64,000 nucleotides of DNA from Psychrobacter sp. ANT_WB68 (GCF_008369115.1 NZ_VOAZ01000001.1:682001-746000), one strand, 5' to 3'. Positions 9,634-19,690 are shown, counted from the first letter of the stretch. Numbers and translations: made by a program. Notes: generated by a model not told the origin, from the letters alone.

Positions 9634-10800
9634 TTATAAACCTGCATCGGCTTTTAAGATTTCTGCTTTGTCGGTTTTTTCCCAGGTAAAGGCAGTCTCA
9701 GAACCTTGGCGACCAAAGTGACCAAAGGTTGCGGTTTGCTGATACATCGGCTGTAATAAGTTCAGCATACGCGTAATACCATAAGGACGTAGGTCAAAAT
9801 GCTTACGAATCAAGCTAATGATTTCATCATTACTGATTTTGTTAGTACCAAAAGTGTTAATTGAAATCGAAGTCGGTTCAGCAACCCCAATCGCATAGCT
9901 CACTTGTAACTCACAGCGATCTGCAATACCCGCAGCGACGATGTTTTTAGCCACATAACGCACCGCATAAGCAGCGCTGCGATCGACTTTTGAAGGATCT
10001 TTGCCGCTAAATGCACCGCCACCATGACGCGCCATACCGCCGTAAGTATCAACGATAATTTTACGACCGGTAAGACCAGCATCACCGACCGGACCGCCAA
10101 TGACGAATTTTCCAGTTGGATTGATATGATAGCGTGTACCGGCATGCAATAAATCTGCTGGCAATACTTGCTTGATGATAGATTCCATTACCGCTTCTTG
10201 CAGGTCTGCTTGCGAGATGCTTGGATCATGCTGCGTTGATAAAACCACGGCGTCAATGGCAACCGGTTTATTACCGTCGTATTTAAGGGTCACTTGGGCT
10301 TTGGCATCTGGACGTAACCAAGGCAGCTCACCGCCACGGCGCAGCTCAGATTGACGCTCCATCAAGCGGTGCGCATATTCGATCGGCGCTGGCATCAATA
10401 CTTCGGTCTCATTGCTGGCATAACCAAACATTAAGCCTTGGTCGCCGGCACCTTGTTCTTCAGGGTCGCTACGATCGACACCTTGAGCAATTTCAGGAGA
10501 CTGCTTACCCAGCATATTAATAACGGCACAGGTCTCGCCATCAAAGCCTAAGTCTGAGTGATGATAACCAATGCCGTTTACCGTATCACGCACGATACGT
10601 TCAACGTCGATATTGGCAGTCGTGGTGACTTCGCCTGCCAGTATCACCGCGCCAGTCTTAACCAGCGTTTCACACGCTACACGAGCATGTAGGTCTTGAC
10701 GTAAAATAGCATCAAGGATAGCATCTGAAATTTGGTCAGCCATTTTATCAGGATGGCCTTCGCTCACAGACTCTGAGGTAAATAAGTTGTATTCGCGCAT
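9634..10800 (-). CDS. metK: S-adenosylmethionine synthase MetK
   Basis: MetK makes S-adenosylmethionine, the main methyl donor, from methionine and ATP. At 388 residues it has normal family length. Signature motifs are [16 protein letters not shown] near the N-terminus, the hexapeptide region [12 protein letters not shown] (about 115-126) and the glycine-rich [16 protein letters not shown] loop. The ATP/Mg2+ and K+ site residues in these motifs look intact. No SAM riboswitch was recognised in the 144 bases upstream. Confidence 0.97.
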   Translation of the reverse strand: MREYNLFTSESVSEGHPDKMADQISDAILDAILRQDLHARVACETLVKTGAVILAGEVTTTANIDVERIVRDTVNGIGYHHSDLGFDGETCAVINMLGKQSPEIAQGVDRSDPEEQGAGDQGLMFGYASNETEVLMPAPIEYAHRLMERQSELRRGGELPWLRPDAKAQVTLKYDGNKPVAIDAVVLSTQHDPSISQADLQEAVMESIIKQVLPADLLHAGTRYHINPTGKFVIGGPVGDAGLTGRKIIVDTYGGMARHGGGAFSGKDPSKVDRSAAYAVRYVAKNIVAAGIADRCELQVSYAIGVAEPTSISINTFGTNKISNDEIISLIRKHFDLRPYGITRMLNLLQPMYQQTATFGHFGRQGSETAFTWEKTDKAEILKADAGL

Positions 10801-10944
10801 AGTGGGATCGCTTAATTGCAGGGACTGTAATATATAAACTCAGTCATTATTAAATGTTAACGGAAAATGGGAGGTAAAAGTGAATCAAAAAATTATGATA
10901 TTTTACCGTGAATTGAGGTAAAACTCTAGTGTCAGCCATGATGG

Positions 10945-11541
10945 CTAACAATTATAGAAGTCATCGAGGTGACTGTCTTCTTGCCAGCGGTATTCTGTAT
11001 AGTTAGCAACTTCTTTTGCGCTATCACGCCCGTGTCTATCAGCAATAAAACCGAGCGCCATATCCATGCCAGCGGTGACGCCTGAAGAGGTATAAAACTT
11101 GCCGTCTACGACCCAGCGTGCTTGCTTTACCCAATGCACTGCAGTTGATTGCTCGGTTACCCATTGCCAAGCACGCTTATTAGATGTGGCTCGTTTATTG
11201 TCTAAGATGCCCGCTTTCGCTAATAAAGCACTACCAGTACAGACACTGAGTACCCAGTCGGCGTTATCAGAGAGCATGGTAAGGGTCTGCAAAAAATGAC
11301 TATCATTGATGAGTAGACGTGTCCCTTTACCACCGATGACCAATAATATATTCGTTTGCTGGTCTAACTCTGCTACTGCGATAGTTTGTAAGGCAACACT
11401 ATGATGGTTATGGATGATACCACCTTTCATTGAAGCAAACTGAATATGAAAATATTCAGGCAGGCTACCGAATAGCTCAATAGGCCCAAATAAATCTAAT
11501 GTTTCAAAGTCATCAAATACGAGTGCGGTGAGGGTCTGCAT
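10945..11541 (-). CDS. DJ-1/PfpI family protein (isonitrile hydratase-like)
   Basis: The 198-residue protein has the class-I glutamine amidotransferase-like fold of the DJ-1/PfpI superfamily. The N-terminus reads LTALVFDDFETLDLFGPIE, typical of the GlxA/InhA branch. A nucleophile-elbow cysteine lies in VLSVCTGSALLAKAGILD, followed by ATSNKRAWQWV. Members include isonitrile hydratases and the sensor halves of AraC-type regulators; here no DNA-binding domain is attached. It lies 65 bases after nth on the same strand. The substrate is unknown. Confidence 0.8.
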   Translation of the reverse strand: MQTLTALVFDDFETLDLFGPIELFGSLPEYFHIQFASMKGGIIHNHHSVALQTIAVAELDQQTNILLVIGGKGTRLLINDSHFLQTLTMLSDNADWVLSVCTGSALLAKAGILDNKRATSNKRAWQWVTEQSTAVHWVKQARWVVDGKFYTSSGVTAGMDMALGFIADRHGRDSAKEVANYTEYRWQEDSHLDDFYNC

Positions 11542-11606
11542 TCTGCTTCCCTAAGTTAAAGTGTTTAGAAAGGGAATGTCTAAAAGTCTTTAAATCTCTA
11601 AAGCCT

Positions 11607-12302
11607 TTAAAGCTCTAAAAAATCGGCTTTATCCTTAAACATACATTCTTCGTACACAGGGCAAGCGCCGCATTTCGGGGTGCGAGCCTGACAAGTATAG
11701 CGTCCATGTAGAATCAAATAATGGTGTGCATCAACGATAAAGTCATCGGGTATACGTTCGACCAGCTTCTTTTCAACGATTAAGACGTTTTTACCTGTTG
11801 CAAGTCCAGTACGATTGCCGACGCGAAAGATATGGGTATCGACCGCCATCGTCGGTTGTCCAAAAGCGGTATTTAGAACCACATTTGCCGTCTTACGTCC
11901 GACGCCCGCTAGAGACTCTAAGTCGGTACGGTTATCAGGAACCGTGCTATCAAACTTTTCAATCAAGTCACGGCACGTTTTGATGACGTTTTTGGCTTTG
12001 GCATTGAATAAGCCGATATTCTTAATATACGCTTTAAGTCCTTCTTCCCCTAATGCCAAAATGGACTCAGGCGTGTTCGCTACCGAATAGAGCTGACTGG
12101 TGGCAATATTGACGCTGACATCTGTTGCCTGTGCCGACAATATGACCGCAATAAGTAGCTCAAAATTACTGTTATAATTCAGCTCAGTAACCGGCTCATC
12201 AATCGTCGCTGCCAATTTCTCAAAGAATGGGCGTACATCACGATTGGGCATACGCCTCGATGGCGGGGTGTCGGCAGTTTTATGTTTAACGGTTTTACTC
12301 AT
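11607..12302 (-). CDS. nth: Endonuclease III (DNA glycosylase/AP lyase)
   Basis: Nth removes oxidised pyrimidines in base-excision repair and cleaves at the abasic site. The helix-hairpin-helix motif LAGVGRKTANVV holds the catalytic lysine (K137), and D155 lies in AVDTHIFRV. The C-terminal [4Fe-4S] ligands C204, C211, C214 and C220 follow the C-x6-C-x2-C-x5-C pattern. About 20 N-terminal residues precede the usual core, so initiation at the internal Met (near 12251) is possible. In many gammaproteobacteria nth ends the rnf operon; here only rnfB precedes it. Confidence 0.95.
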   Translation of the reverse strand: MSKTVKHKTADTPPSRRMPNRDVRPFFEKLAATIDEPVTELNYNSNFELLIAVILSAQATDVSVNIATSQLYSVANTPESILALGEEGLKAYIKNIGLFNAKAKNVIKTCRDLIEKFDSTVPDNRTDLESLAGVGRKTANVVLNTAFGQPTMAVDTHIFRVGNRTGLATGKNVLIVEKKLVERIPDDFIVDAHHYLILHGRYTCQARTPKCGACPVYEECMFKDKADFLEL

Positions 12303-12464
12303 GGCATTTTTACTGTTTTTATGGCTATTGTTGTGATTGTTATTTTAACGGTTACTTTGGCTATTGGTGATTAATGCTAATGATGAATCGATGTAAGATA
12401 TCTGAGCACACTTAGCGTGCTAGCGATGCAAGGTAGATGGTTTAATGAAATGCTGATTATGGGC

Positions 12465-13403
12465 TTAAAGCTGACTCAATTCTATTTGTAATGCTTCAAG
12501 CTCTGCTTGTTTACTGTCATTTGAACGTACGCTAAGCTGTTTTTCTAGCCTTTTGACTTTACTACGGAGCTTTGCCGCTGCAATGGTGTTTTTTGCTTGT
12601 GCTTCGCTGATGTTTAACGATTGACTGGCGGCATTATTCAGTTTTGCCTCTACCATGCTGACCACAGGTTTGCTATTGCTGCTATCAGCCAGCTGTTCAC
12701 TGACACGTCTCAGATGCGTATGATAACGCTGGCGCAAGTCATCTTGTTCAAGTGTGCGCTCAGCTGTCGAAAGGGTACGCTCAACGGTGACTAAGTCGAT
12801 GCAGTCAACTGGGCAGGGCGCGATACATAGCTCACAGCCTGTACATAAGTCGGTAAAGATGGTGTGCATGTGCTTGCCAGTACCGACGATGGCATCAACA
12901 GGGCATGCAGGGATACATTTGGTACAGCCGATACAATCATCTTCCCGAATAACCGCACGCACTTCTACCGGACGCTGCGAGCTGGTATCTATTGGCCATT
13001 TTGACGGCTCAGCGCTAAGTAGTTGTATATTCTTATCTATATGAACGTTGGCGTGATCATTTAAATGATTATTGTCTAGGCTACTATTAATACTCGTTGA
13101 ATCCGCTGTCTGGTCATCGATATCATCTTGATTAATAATTTGCGCGATAGCATCAGTCACCGGCTGACCACCGGGCACACATTTATTATAAGGTTCTTTG
13201 TCGATAACAATAGCCACCGCATATGGCAAGCAGCCATCAGCATGGTCACAAAGTCCGCATTGGGTTTGCGGTAAGCAGGCATCAATACGTGCAATCTTTG
13301 CTTGGATTGCGGCGGGCAAGCTCTCTATGTTCAAGTCATCGAACAAAATAGGCAGATTGATTAGACGGATATGACGGCTGTTTTTACTCATGGTACTTTG
13401 CAT
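12465..13403 (-). CDS. rnfB: RnfB/RsxB-like ferredoxin-type iron-sulfur protein
   Basis: The protein has the Fe-S architecture of RnfB: a four-Cys motif (C43, C49, C52, C58) and a double [4Fe-4S] ferredoxin module (CIGCTKCIPACPVD at 157-170, CTGCELCIAPCPVD at 187-200). RnfB is the electron-entry subunit of the membrane Rnf/Rsx complex. This copy lacks the usual N-terminal membrane helix, carries a low-complexity Asp/Asn insert (about 93-130) and has a charged helical tail. No rnfA, C, D, G or E gene is adjacent, so it is an orphan that may be a soluble electron carrier. Fe-S assignment is secure; its partners are unknown. Confidence 0.8.
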   Translation of the reverse strand: MQSTMSKNSRHIRLINLPILFDDLNIESLPAAIQAKIARIDACLPQTQCGLCDHADGCLPYAVAIVIDKEPYNKCVPGGQPVTDAIAQIINQDDIDDQTADSTSINSSLDNNHLNDHANVHIDKNIQLLSAEPSKWPIDTSSQRPVEVRAVIREDDCIGCTKCIPACPVDAIVGTGKHMHTIFTDLCTGCELCIAPCPVDCIDLVTVERTLSTAERTLEQDDLRQRYHTHLRRVSEQLADSSNSKPVVSMVEAKLNNAASQSLNISEAQAKNTIAAAKLRSKVKRLEKQLSVRSNDSKQAELEALQIELSQL

Positions 13404-13424
13404 TTAATTTAAAACCTTTATATT

Positions 13425-13596
13425 AGGGCGTGTCTTCAATTCAATCGATAATCCTCTAAATGGGCTAAAAATGGCTAAATTTTGCCAAACAGCGTCAATT
13501 AGCTAGCTAATATCTCGATATTATCTGCGCTATTTTTCTTATTTGACGGCAATTTATCTCATTTTTATCACCATTTTTAAAATGAGGACATGCCCT
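13425..13596. mobile_element. MITE-like element with terminal inverted repeats
   Basis: The left end AGGGCGTGTCTTCA and the inverted right end AGGGCATGTCCTCA match at 12 of 14 positions. Each end is flanked by or includes TA, which fits a transposase duplicating a TA target (as IS630 and some IS5-group elements do). The 170-bp interior is AT-rich and has no reading frame worth noting, so it would be non-autonomous. It sits between nudC and rnfB in an otherwise gene-free gap. No partner transposase is in the window. Confidence 0.6.
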
Positions 13597-13698
13597 AGTG
13601 CTAAGTGCTGATATTAAAATAAATAGGGTAATAGCGCTATTTATTAAGAACATCTATATTTATAAAAAGACATCTTGCCCTTATGAATTAAATATCAA

Positions 13699-14766
13699 TT
13701 AAAGTGAGATGCCTTGTTCATGAGCAATTTGTGCAATCAGCGCATAAGCAATGCTGCCTTTTGACGGTATCTTTGGCAAATCTGATAGGTCAAAAAAATC
13801 GGCATGTGACAGCTCATCTTCTTGTATGACGATGTCACCACCAGCATGCGCCGCCCGAAAACCAAGCATCAAATTAGACGGAAACGGCCAAGGTTGACTG
13901 CTGACATAGCGAATATCTGTAAGGCGGATATTCACCTCCTCTGCCACTTCGCGTACCACCGCATGCTCTAAGCTTTCACCCACTTCTACAAAACCCGCAA
14001 TCAAACCATATTGTAACGTTTGTGAAGATGTTTTTTGCTGTCCATAACGATGATGATGCGCCAACAAAATTTGCATTTCACCGGTTTGCGGATTGGGTCG
14101 AGTAATGGCGGTAATGATACACGGCTGCACACGTGGATACTGGCGTAAACGGCAAACTTGGCAAACCATCGCGCGCTCACCACGTGAGGCATGCATCACT
14201 GGAGCGGCGCAGCGACTACAGAACTGCGTATCTGCTTGCCAACGCAACAATTGTATGGCTTGACTAAGTTGGTCAGATAAGGCGAATGGCAGCTGCGTGA
14301 TAAGCAGACGATAAGCAATAAAAGCGCAAGTATCAGTTTTTAGACTGCTGTTTTTAACATTATTATTTGTTAAATCGTTATTCTTTAGAGTGTTGCTTTC
14401 TAAATCATGACTTTCTAAAATTCTAGGCAAGTCAATATGATGGGTTATTGCATAGTCATAAGTCATCGCAATGGCAGCTTGTGCCGTAAAAGTATTGGCA
14501 GCCTCAGCTTCAACCAAACTATGGGCATCTTTATTGTCAATGCTATTACTACTACTATCGTCGTTAGGTAACCAATGAGTCGGTGCCAAACTTTCAAGGA
14601 GCGTCACTCGGCCAACTTGATAGGCTGGCTGCGTGTCATGAATGTCATGAGTGCTTAACGCTGTATCATTAACCGAATCTGGTAACTGAATCTGTACAGG
14701 CGACCAGCCATTAGGTGTTTGACGACATAAAACGGTTTCGTCATGGAGTATAAAGGCGTGGGTCAT
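13699..14766 (-). CDS. nudC: NADH pyrophosphatase / NAD-cap hydrolase NudC
   Basis: NudC is a Nudix hydrolase that cleaves NADH and removes NAD caps from RNA. The zinc ribbon ligands C183, C186, C202 and C205 are present. The Nudix box begins at G258 (GFVEVGESLEHAVVREVAEE), and the NudC-type SQPWPFP follows at 290-296. Two deviations are visible: the box ends in EEVNI, with Asn where the consensus has Gly, and the residues after SQPWPFP are SN rather than the usual xS. The N-terminal half is longer than in E. coli NudC because of low-complexity inserts, including a five-residue repeat at about 116-145. Confidence 0.92.
   Translation of the reverse strand: MTHAFILHDETVLCRQTPNGWSPVQIQLPDSVNDTALSTHDIHDTQPAYQVGRVTLLESLAPTHWLPNDDSSSNSIDNKDAHSLVEAEAANTFTAQAAIAMTYDYAITHHIDLPRILESHDLESNTLKNNDLTNNNVKNSSLKTDTCAFIAYRLLITQLPFALSDQLSQAIQLLRWQADTQFCSRCAAPVMHASRGERAMVCQVCRLRQYPRVQPCIITAITRPNPQTGEMQILLAHHHRYGQQKTSSQTLQYGLIAGFVEVGESLEHAVVREVAEEVNIRLTDIRYVSSQPWPFPSNLMLGFRAAHAGGDIVIQEDELSHADFFDLSDLPKIPSKGSIAYALIAQIAHEQGISL
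14332..14421. repeat. 15-bp repeat tract inside nudC
   Basis: About six degenerate 15-bp units each contain a TCTAAA/TTTAGA-like core. Read in the nudC frame they give HDLES, NTLKN, NDLTN, NNVKN and SSLKT, which resembles a pentapeptide-repeat pattern. The tract is an insert between the N-terminal domain and the zinc ribbon. A similar tract lies in non-coding DNA at 44942-45030. Confidence 0.6.
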
Positions 14767-14878
14767 AAATCAAACTTCCAAACAGTCAAAGACAGACTCA
14801 TATCTACTTCGGTATGAGCCTGTTGAAAATAAGCAATTAAATGATAGCTAAGCAGCTGAACATTTAGGCAGCCAGCAA

Positions 14879-16561
14879 TTAAGCAGCAAGTAGCTGGCTT
14901 AAGCTTTGTTGCCCAACGTCTAGCGCCTGTTTACTAACGGGACGATTATTCTCAAAACCATCTAAATGATGATCAACCGCCATAATGACATCGGCGATAT
15001 AAGCCAAGGTGCCATCATCGATACGGCTACCAGCATTAATACGCTGCTGCAAATAACTGGCTAATTGGCTGAGCATGCTGGCAGGTGTTGGTAATTGTAA
15101 AAAGCGTACCGCACCTGCTACTTGACGCAGCATTTCAGGGATGTTTTGAATGTTCAATACATCGCGCTCAGGCTCAGCCAAATAGTCATTGATGGCTTGT
15201 TCGGCACTGGCAATGGCGGTACGGCTTTCTTGTATTAACGTGTCATACGCGGTATTAAGTTGATGCAATGAGATATGTGGATTATTCAAAGGTAAGTAAA
15301 TTGCCCCTGGAGTATGCATCTCTGCCATAGCGATAGTGGCATTTTCAGCGTGCATCAATGCCAATAACAAGTGATCAAAATCTTCTGGAGTAGGCGCGCG
15401 CCATTTGCTCACGGCATCTGCTGCAGCGTTCAGGCTTTTTGCTGCATTTGCTAAACCCAATAACTGGAACGCTGAACGCAGTTCGATAAGCTGCTCGGTG
15501 ATTTGAGAGGTTTGCATATCAACAGGATTGATAGAGTCGCCGCGTGCGTAGCTATCGACATTTTCTTTAATGGTATTAATCTGCGCCTGAATAATCGTGT
15601 TTAACGTGTCTGTTAAAGCACGGTTTGGACCAAATAAGAAGCGTGCCATTTGTTCGAGCTGCGGTGTCTCTAATTGATTGGTAGCATATTGTTCACGCAG
15701 TATTTTGGCTTCTTCAGTATTACGCTGGCAGGCAAAACTGACCAAGTCTGCAAAACGCGTGTCCATTACTGGCAGATAGCTTTGGAACTGCTGTTCTAAG
15801 TAAATAAGCGTGTGTTTTTGGCTTAAGTTTAGCGGTAAGATACTGGCGATATCTGCAACGGCAGCGGTTGCTGCTTGCCAAAACAAGCGATTAGAATTTG
15901 CTGCTATCAAGGCGCAAGCTGCAGACATGGCATCCAATTTTTGCTGTTCTTCTTGGCTTACATTGCCGTCTTGATTTAACAAAGCGACTCCAAGTCCACT
16001 ACGATAAGCGTAAGTCAGTAAGTCGCTGTCAAGGTTAAGCTCGTGAAGCGGTTGAAAATTGTTCTCAGGATTGGCAATGATGACGCTGCTGCTACCAAAA
16101 GTGGAAAAATAATCGGCAGCGATCGGTGCCTCTTGCCCGTGAGCATTGAGCTTATTAATAATAGGCAGTAGTAATGTCGGCTCTACCGATTCGGTCAGTA
16201 GGACAAATTCCACATAGCGATCAAGCGTCATAATGGCTTCTGACAAGTCCATAATTAAAGCAGTATTACTATTGTCACCACTATCATAAAGTTTTTGTAA
16301 GCCATGCACGATTGCATTATTGAGCGCTTCTGCACCTGCCAAAGCAATCAGCTCAAAAATACAAGACAGCTGTTTTAACACAATAATAGAGTCTAACAAC
16401 AAAGGCGCTTGGCTATTATCATCATTAAATTCGCCCAAATGAATCTCAGTGTCTTTTAAGATGACATTAATTTCATCATGCAATAAATGCAAAGACGGTA
16501 GATTAAAATCAGTCACACTCAAGGTTGGGGCAGTTAATTTCATTTGTGTAGAATGGTTCAT
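14879..16561 (-). CDS. fimL: FimL-like scaffold protein (type IV pilus/chemosensory)
   Basis: The 560-residue, almost all-helical, cytosolic protein matches FimL in length (about 556 in Pseudomonas aeruginosa) and resembles the N-terminal region of the ChpA kinase. Visible features are helical blocks such as LSCIFELIALAGAEALNNA and SAFQLLGLANAAKSLNAAA, and a C-terminal region DGTLAYIADVIMAVDHHLDG. No transmitter His, kinase ATPase or receiver domain is present. In Pseudomonas FimL links the Chp system and FimV to cAMP signalling and twitching. The assignment rests on remembered family features without an alignment. Confidence 0.7.
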   Translation of the reverse strand: MNHSTQMKLTAPTLSVTDFNLPSLHLLHDEINVILKDTEIHLGEFNDDNSQAPLLLDSIIVLKQLSCIFELIALAGAEALNNAIVHGLQKLYDSGDNSNTALIMDLSEAIMTLDRYVEFVLLTESVEPTLLLPIINKLNAHGQEAPIAADYFSTFGSSSVIIANPENNFQPLHELNLDSDLLTYAYRSGLGVALLNQDGNVSQEEQQKLDAMSAACALIAANSNRLFWQAATAAVADIASILPLNLSQKHTLIYLEQQFQSYLPVMDTRFADLVSFACQRNTEEAKILREQYATNQLETPQLEQMARFLFGPNRALTDTLNTIIQAQINTIKENVDSYARGDSINPVDMQTSQITEQLIELRSAFQLLGLANAAKSLNAAADAVSKWRAPTPEDFDHLLLALMHAENATIAMAEMHTPGAIYLPLNNPHISLHQLNTAYDTLIQESRTAIASAEQAINDYLAEPERDVLNIQNIPEMLRQVAGAVRFLQLPTPASMLSQLASYLQQRINAGSRIDDGTLAYIADVIMAVDHHLDGFENNRPVSKQALDVGQQSLSQLLAA

Positions 16562-16744
16562 AGTTGTTTTTTTTCCATGACGTACTGATGAAAATAGTAA
16601 TGGTTTAGAGGATAGGTTAAAAAATTATATGAATAAGGTTTTAACGTGTATTGTCATAATAAAGACTAACGTACTTAACTGCCAGTATAAGACGTTATTT
16701 GGATAAAAAGAACGGTTTTAATGACAGCTACAATGACATGAGAG

Positions 16745-18379
16745 TTACATTTTAGCTTTAAGCTCAGGATAATCGTCTGCAAGCGCCGCATACCAGCTTT
16801 GATTGGCACTCTCATTGCTGCTCGATTCAAGTAATAACTCGGCCAAATCAGCAAAGGTTGCATGGGCTGTCTGTCCGCCGTCGGCTTTGGTATCTTCCTC
16901 AATGGCAAGGGCGACTTGTCCGCCGGTCATTGCCAGATAAACTTCAGCCAAAATCTCTGAGTCAAGTAAGGCCCCGTGGAAAGTACGGTCTTGTTTACCG
17001 ACATCTAGACGGCGAACAAGGGCATCTAGGGTATTTTTCTGCCCTGGATATTGCTGCTTTGCCATAACCAGCGAGTCAGTTACCTGTACGCGCTCAGCAA
17101 AGTCATGCATGCCCACTTTGGCAAACTCCATATTTAAGAAGTTCATATCAAACGTCGCATTATGAGCGATGATTTCGGCACCGTCCATAAAGTCATAAAG
17201 CGCCTGAGCCACTTGATCGAAGGTTGGTTTGTCGGTTAAAAACGCTTCAGAAATACCATGAATGCGAATCACTTCTTCATCCATACCGCGCTGTGGATTG
17301 ATATAGACGTGTAGCTTTTCACCAGTAAATTTACGCCCGACCATCTCTACGATACCAACTTCGATAATACGGTCGCCTTTTAGTGGATCAAGACCGGTGG
17401 TCTCGGTATCCATAATAAGCTGACGATCAGATTCATGACGATGGATAGGTTTGGGCAGCAGCGGTATAAAATACGGATTGGCGCGACTGGTATCACCATC
17501 GAATTTTGGTGTATCAGTTTCTATGCGAGCTTCCGTTTTAGCTTCTACTTCAGTATCCATATTGGTATCTATATCTGGCATATCGGTATTTCTCATGGGT
17601 TCGCTAGCATTATACTGATGTCGGTTTTGATATTGATGACGGTTTTCTTCGACGAAAATATTATTATTTATAACATTGTCATACTTACTATCGTCTTCTA
17701 ATACGTTGTTTTCTGCTGTATGGCTTTCTAACTCTGCATCAAGCTCATCATCCATCATATCAAACCCTAATGGATCAAATTTTAGCCAATCATCGCTAGC
17801 GCTTTGGGTTTTATCGGTCACAATGGGCTCTTTTTTTTTAGCGATATCTTGCAAGTTGGTCGTAGCCACAATCTCACTTTTTGAGGTCACGCCTAAATTT
17901 GCCAGCTCGTCCGCTTTTTCATTGCCCGCGTGTCCCGCATGACCTTTGACCCAATGCCAGTCAACAGCGCGCTGTTGGCACAGCTCATCGAGTTGCTGCC
18001 AAAGATCTTGGTTGGCGACAGGTTTTTTACTCGCCGTTTTCCAGCCCCTTTTTTTCCAACCGTCAATCCATTCGGTAATGCCTTTTTTGACATAGCTTGA
18101 ATCTGTCCAAATCTCGAGATTATGCTCGTGTGGAGTATGGGTCAGTGCTTGTATCGCGCCCATCAGCTCCATGCGATTATTGGTGGTTTCTTTATCACCA
18201 CCATACAAATCCTGCGTGCATCCATCACTAAATATCAGGTGCGCGCCCCAGCCGCCAGCACCCGGATTACCTTTACAAGCACCGTCTGTATAAGCAACCG
18301 TCGTGTTGGGTTTTGCGGCCAACGGATTCATGGCGTTGTTGGTGTTAAATGACAGCGCTGAAGTAGGAGTATCTGACAT
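16745..18379 (-). CDS. rnhA-dnaQ: Fused ribonuclease HI and DNA polymerase III epsilon subunit
   Basis: One 544-residue frame joins two enzymes that are normally separate. Residues about 24-165 are RNase HI, with carboxylates D32 ([11 protein letters not shown]), E71, D93 and D157, which degrades RNA in RNA-DNA hybrids. Residues about 318-490 are the DnaQ-type 3'-5' proofreading exonuclease: D324/E326 (MDTETTG), D411, H468 and D473 complete the DEDDh site. A 150-residue acidic low-complexity linker connects them and contains a duplicated NRHQY. Both sites look intact, so each half should be active. In E. coli rnhA and dnaQ are adjacent and divergent. A lipoprotein gene is divergent at 18660. 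Confidence 0.92.
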   Translation of the reverse strand: MSDTPTSALSFNTNNAMNPLAAKPNTTVAYTDGACKGNPGAGGWGAHLIFSDGCTQDLYGGDKETTNNRMELMGAIQALTHTPHEHNLEIWTDSSYVKKGITEWIDGWKKRGWKTASKKPVANQDLWQQLDELCQQRAVDWHWVKGHAGHAGNEKADELANLGVTSKSEIVATTNLQDIAKKKEPIVTDKTQSASDDWLKFDPLGFDMMDDELDAELESHTAENNVLEDDSKYDNVINNNIFVEENRHQYQNRHQYNASEPMRNTDMPDIDTNMDTEVEAKTEARIETDTPKFDGDTSRANPYFIPLLPKPIHRHESDRQLIMDTETTGLDPLKGDRIIEVGIVEMVGRKFTGEKLHVYINPQRGMDEEVIRIHGISEAFLTDKPTFDQVAQALYDFMDGAEIIAHNATFDMNFLNMEFAKVGMHDFAERVQVTDSLVMAKQQYPGQKNTLDALVRRLDVGKQDRTFHGALLDSEILAEVYLAMTGGQVALAIEEDTKADGGQTAHATFADLAELLLESSSNESANQSWYAALADDYPELKAKM

Positions 18380-18659
18380 AAAAGCGTATTTACCTAATAG
18401 ATGATAAACATGGAGCAGGAAGGTTTCGGTAGTGCTATTTTATAGCGGCTAGCACGATATAATTTAGGTTTGAGTATAGCAAATCTATCCCAGCTATGGG
18501 CAGCTGCCATGCATAAAATCGTAAAAGCAAAGATGATAATAGTAACGTGATGGTTTTCTGTTAAAATAGCTTTAATGGTAGTGCGATGGCAGTGTTTGAT
18601 AATGTTCAATAATAATGCGCTCAATATAAGCTTTTCATGTCCAAATGCAGGATAACCCT

Positions 18660-19217
18660 ATGATGTCCGTACGCCCAAATGTGTTTTATAAAAGATTGAC
18701 GGCCTTGATGGTCGCTATGACGGCGAGTAGTGCGCTGTTTTTGAGCGCTTGTAATAATAGTGATACACAAGCTGATACTAAAAAGGTTGAAACGGCAGCA
18801 GATTTATCCATATTTGAAGGCTGCTACACCGTCAGCCATGACGAGCCTGCCCAGATAAAAGTCAGCCAACAAGGCGGCGCGTGGGTGATGCAAATGAAAG
18901 AGCCAGCAAGTGCCAAACGTGTTTGGGATGATGCTGAGCCGTTAGAGATGATTGCAAATAATGACATACCAACGTTTTTCTCTATTGATCCTGATAATGT
19001 CGATGCCGTCATCGGTCGTCCGGATAGAGTGTTAGTACTTGCGCATGTGAAGCCTGTTTACGCTAATATCGATCCGCTACTTGATAGTGAGTACTTATCT
19101 TATATCTATAAAGGTGCAAACACTATTTACCGTGTCGAATGTGACGACGTCAATACGGATATTTTAGCCAATCCTCATGCCAATATTGTCATTGATAATG
19201 TCGGTACGGGCAGCTAA
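18660..19217 (+). CDS. Predicted lipoprotein of unknown function
   Basis: The start at 18660 is chosen because AGGATAA lies just upstream; an in-frame ATG at 18645 lacks a ribosome site. The signal peptide ends in lipobox LSAC. The mature part (about 150 residues) has an Asp/Thr-rich linker and a compact domain containing FEGCYTVSHDEPAQIKVSQQ and ending IYRVECDDVNTDI; the cysteines of GCYTV and VECD may pair. I do not recognise the family. It is divergent from rnhA-dnaQ across a 280-bp gap. Confidence 0.7.
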   Translation: MMSVRPNVFYKRLTALMVAMTASSALFLSACNNSDTQADTKKVETAADLSIFEGCYTVSHDEPAQIKVSQQGGAWVMQMKEPASAKRVWDDAEPLEMIANNDIPTFFSIDPDNVDAVIGRPDRVLVLAHVKPVYANIDPLLDSEYLSYIYKGANTIYRVECDDVNTDILANPHANIVIDNVGTGS

Positions 19218-19353
19218 ATGAAGAGTTTGATAGAGACTGAAAGGTCTAATAAAAGTGAATTGCAAACAGTTATTAAGTGACCATTATTCATTATAAAACC
19301 TCTTTATAAATAATCGTTTCTCATAAATAGTTAAGTCATTAGAGTCAGGCAAT

Positions 19354-19659
19354 ATGAATTTTTTTAGTTATGTGGTGTTGGGCGGGTTTTCTTATGCGGC
19401 GGGTTGGGCAATCAGAACCTATGTGCTCGATAAGCAGCCTAAACCTGAGCAGCCTTATAATCTTAAACATCCGGCCATTTTAGCGTATCTTGGCGGGTTT
19501 TTTATTATTATGCTGATTGTCTCATGGCTCATCGGCCGCTATTTGCTTGGTCATATTGCCGTTGATTTACCCTTTATTATTGTGAATAGCCTCGTCGCTA
19601 CGTTTGTGTATTCGTTTGGTCTGAATCCAGAAAAAGCCAACTATGAGGTTCCAGATTAA
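19354..19659 (+). CDS. Small membrane protein of unknown function
   Basis: The 101-residue protein has three hydrophobic segments (about 4-24, 42-63 and 70-91) separated by a polar loop DKQPKPEQPYNLKHP. The third segment ends FVYSFGLNPEKANYEVPD, giving a short polar C-terminus. No catalytic motif is seen. The upstream sequence has only a weak AGGC ribosome site. It is followed by a strong shared terminator. Confidence 0.6.
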   Translation: MNFFSYVVLGGFSYAAGWAIRTYVLDKQPKPEQPYNLKHPAILAYLGGFFIIMLIVSWLIGRYLLGHIAVDLPFIIVNSLVATFVYSFGLNPEKANYEVPD

Positions 19660-19690
19660 CCTGTATAGATAAATGGCTCGTGATTGATAA

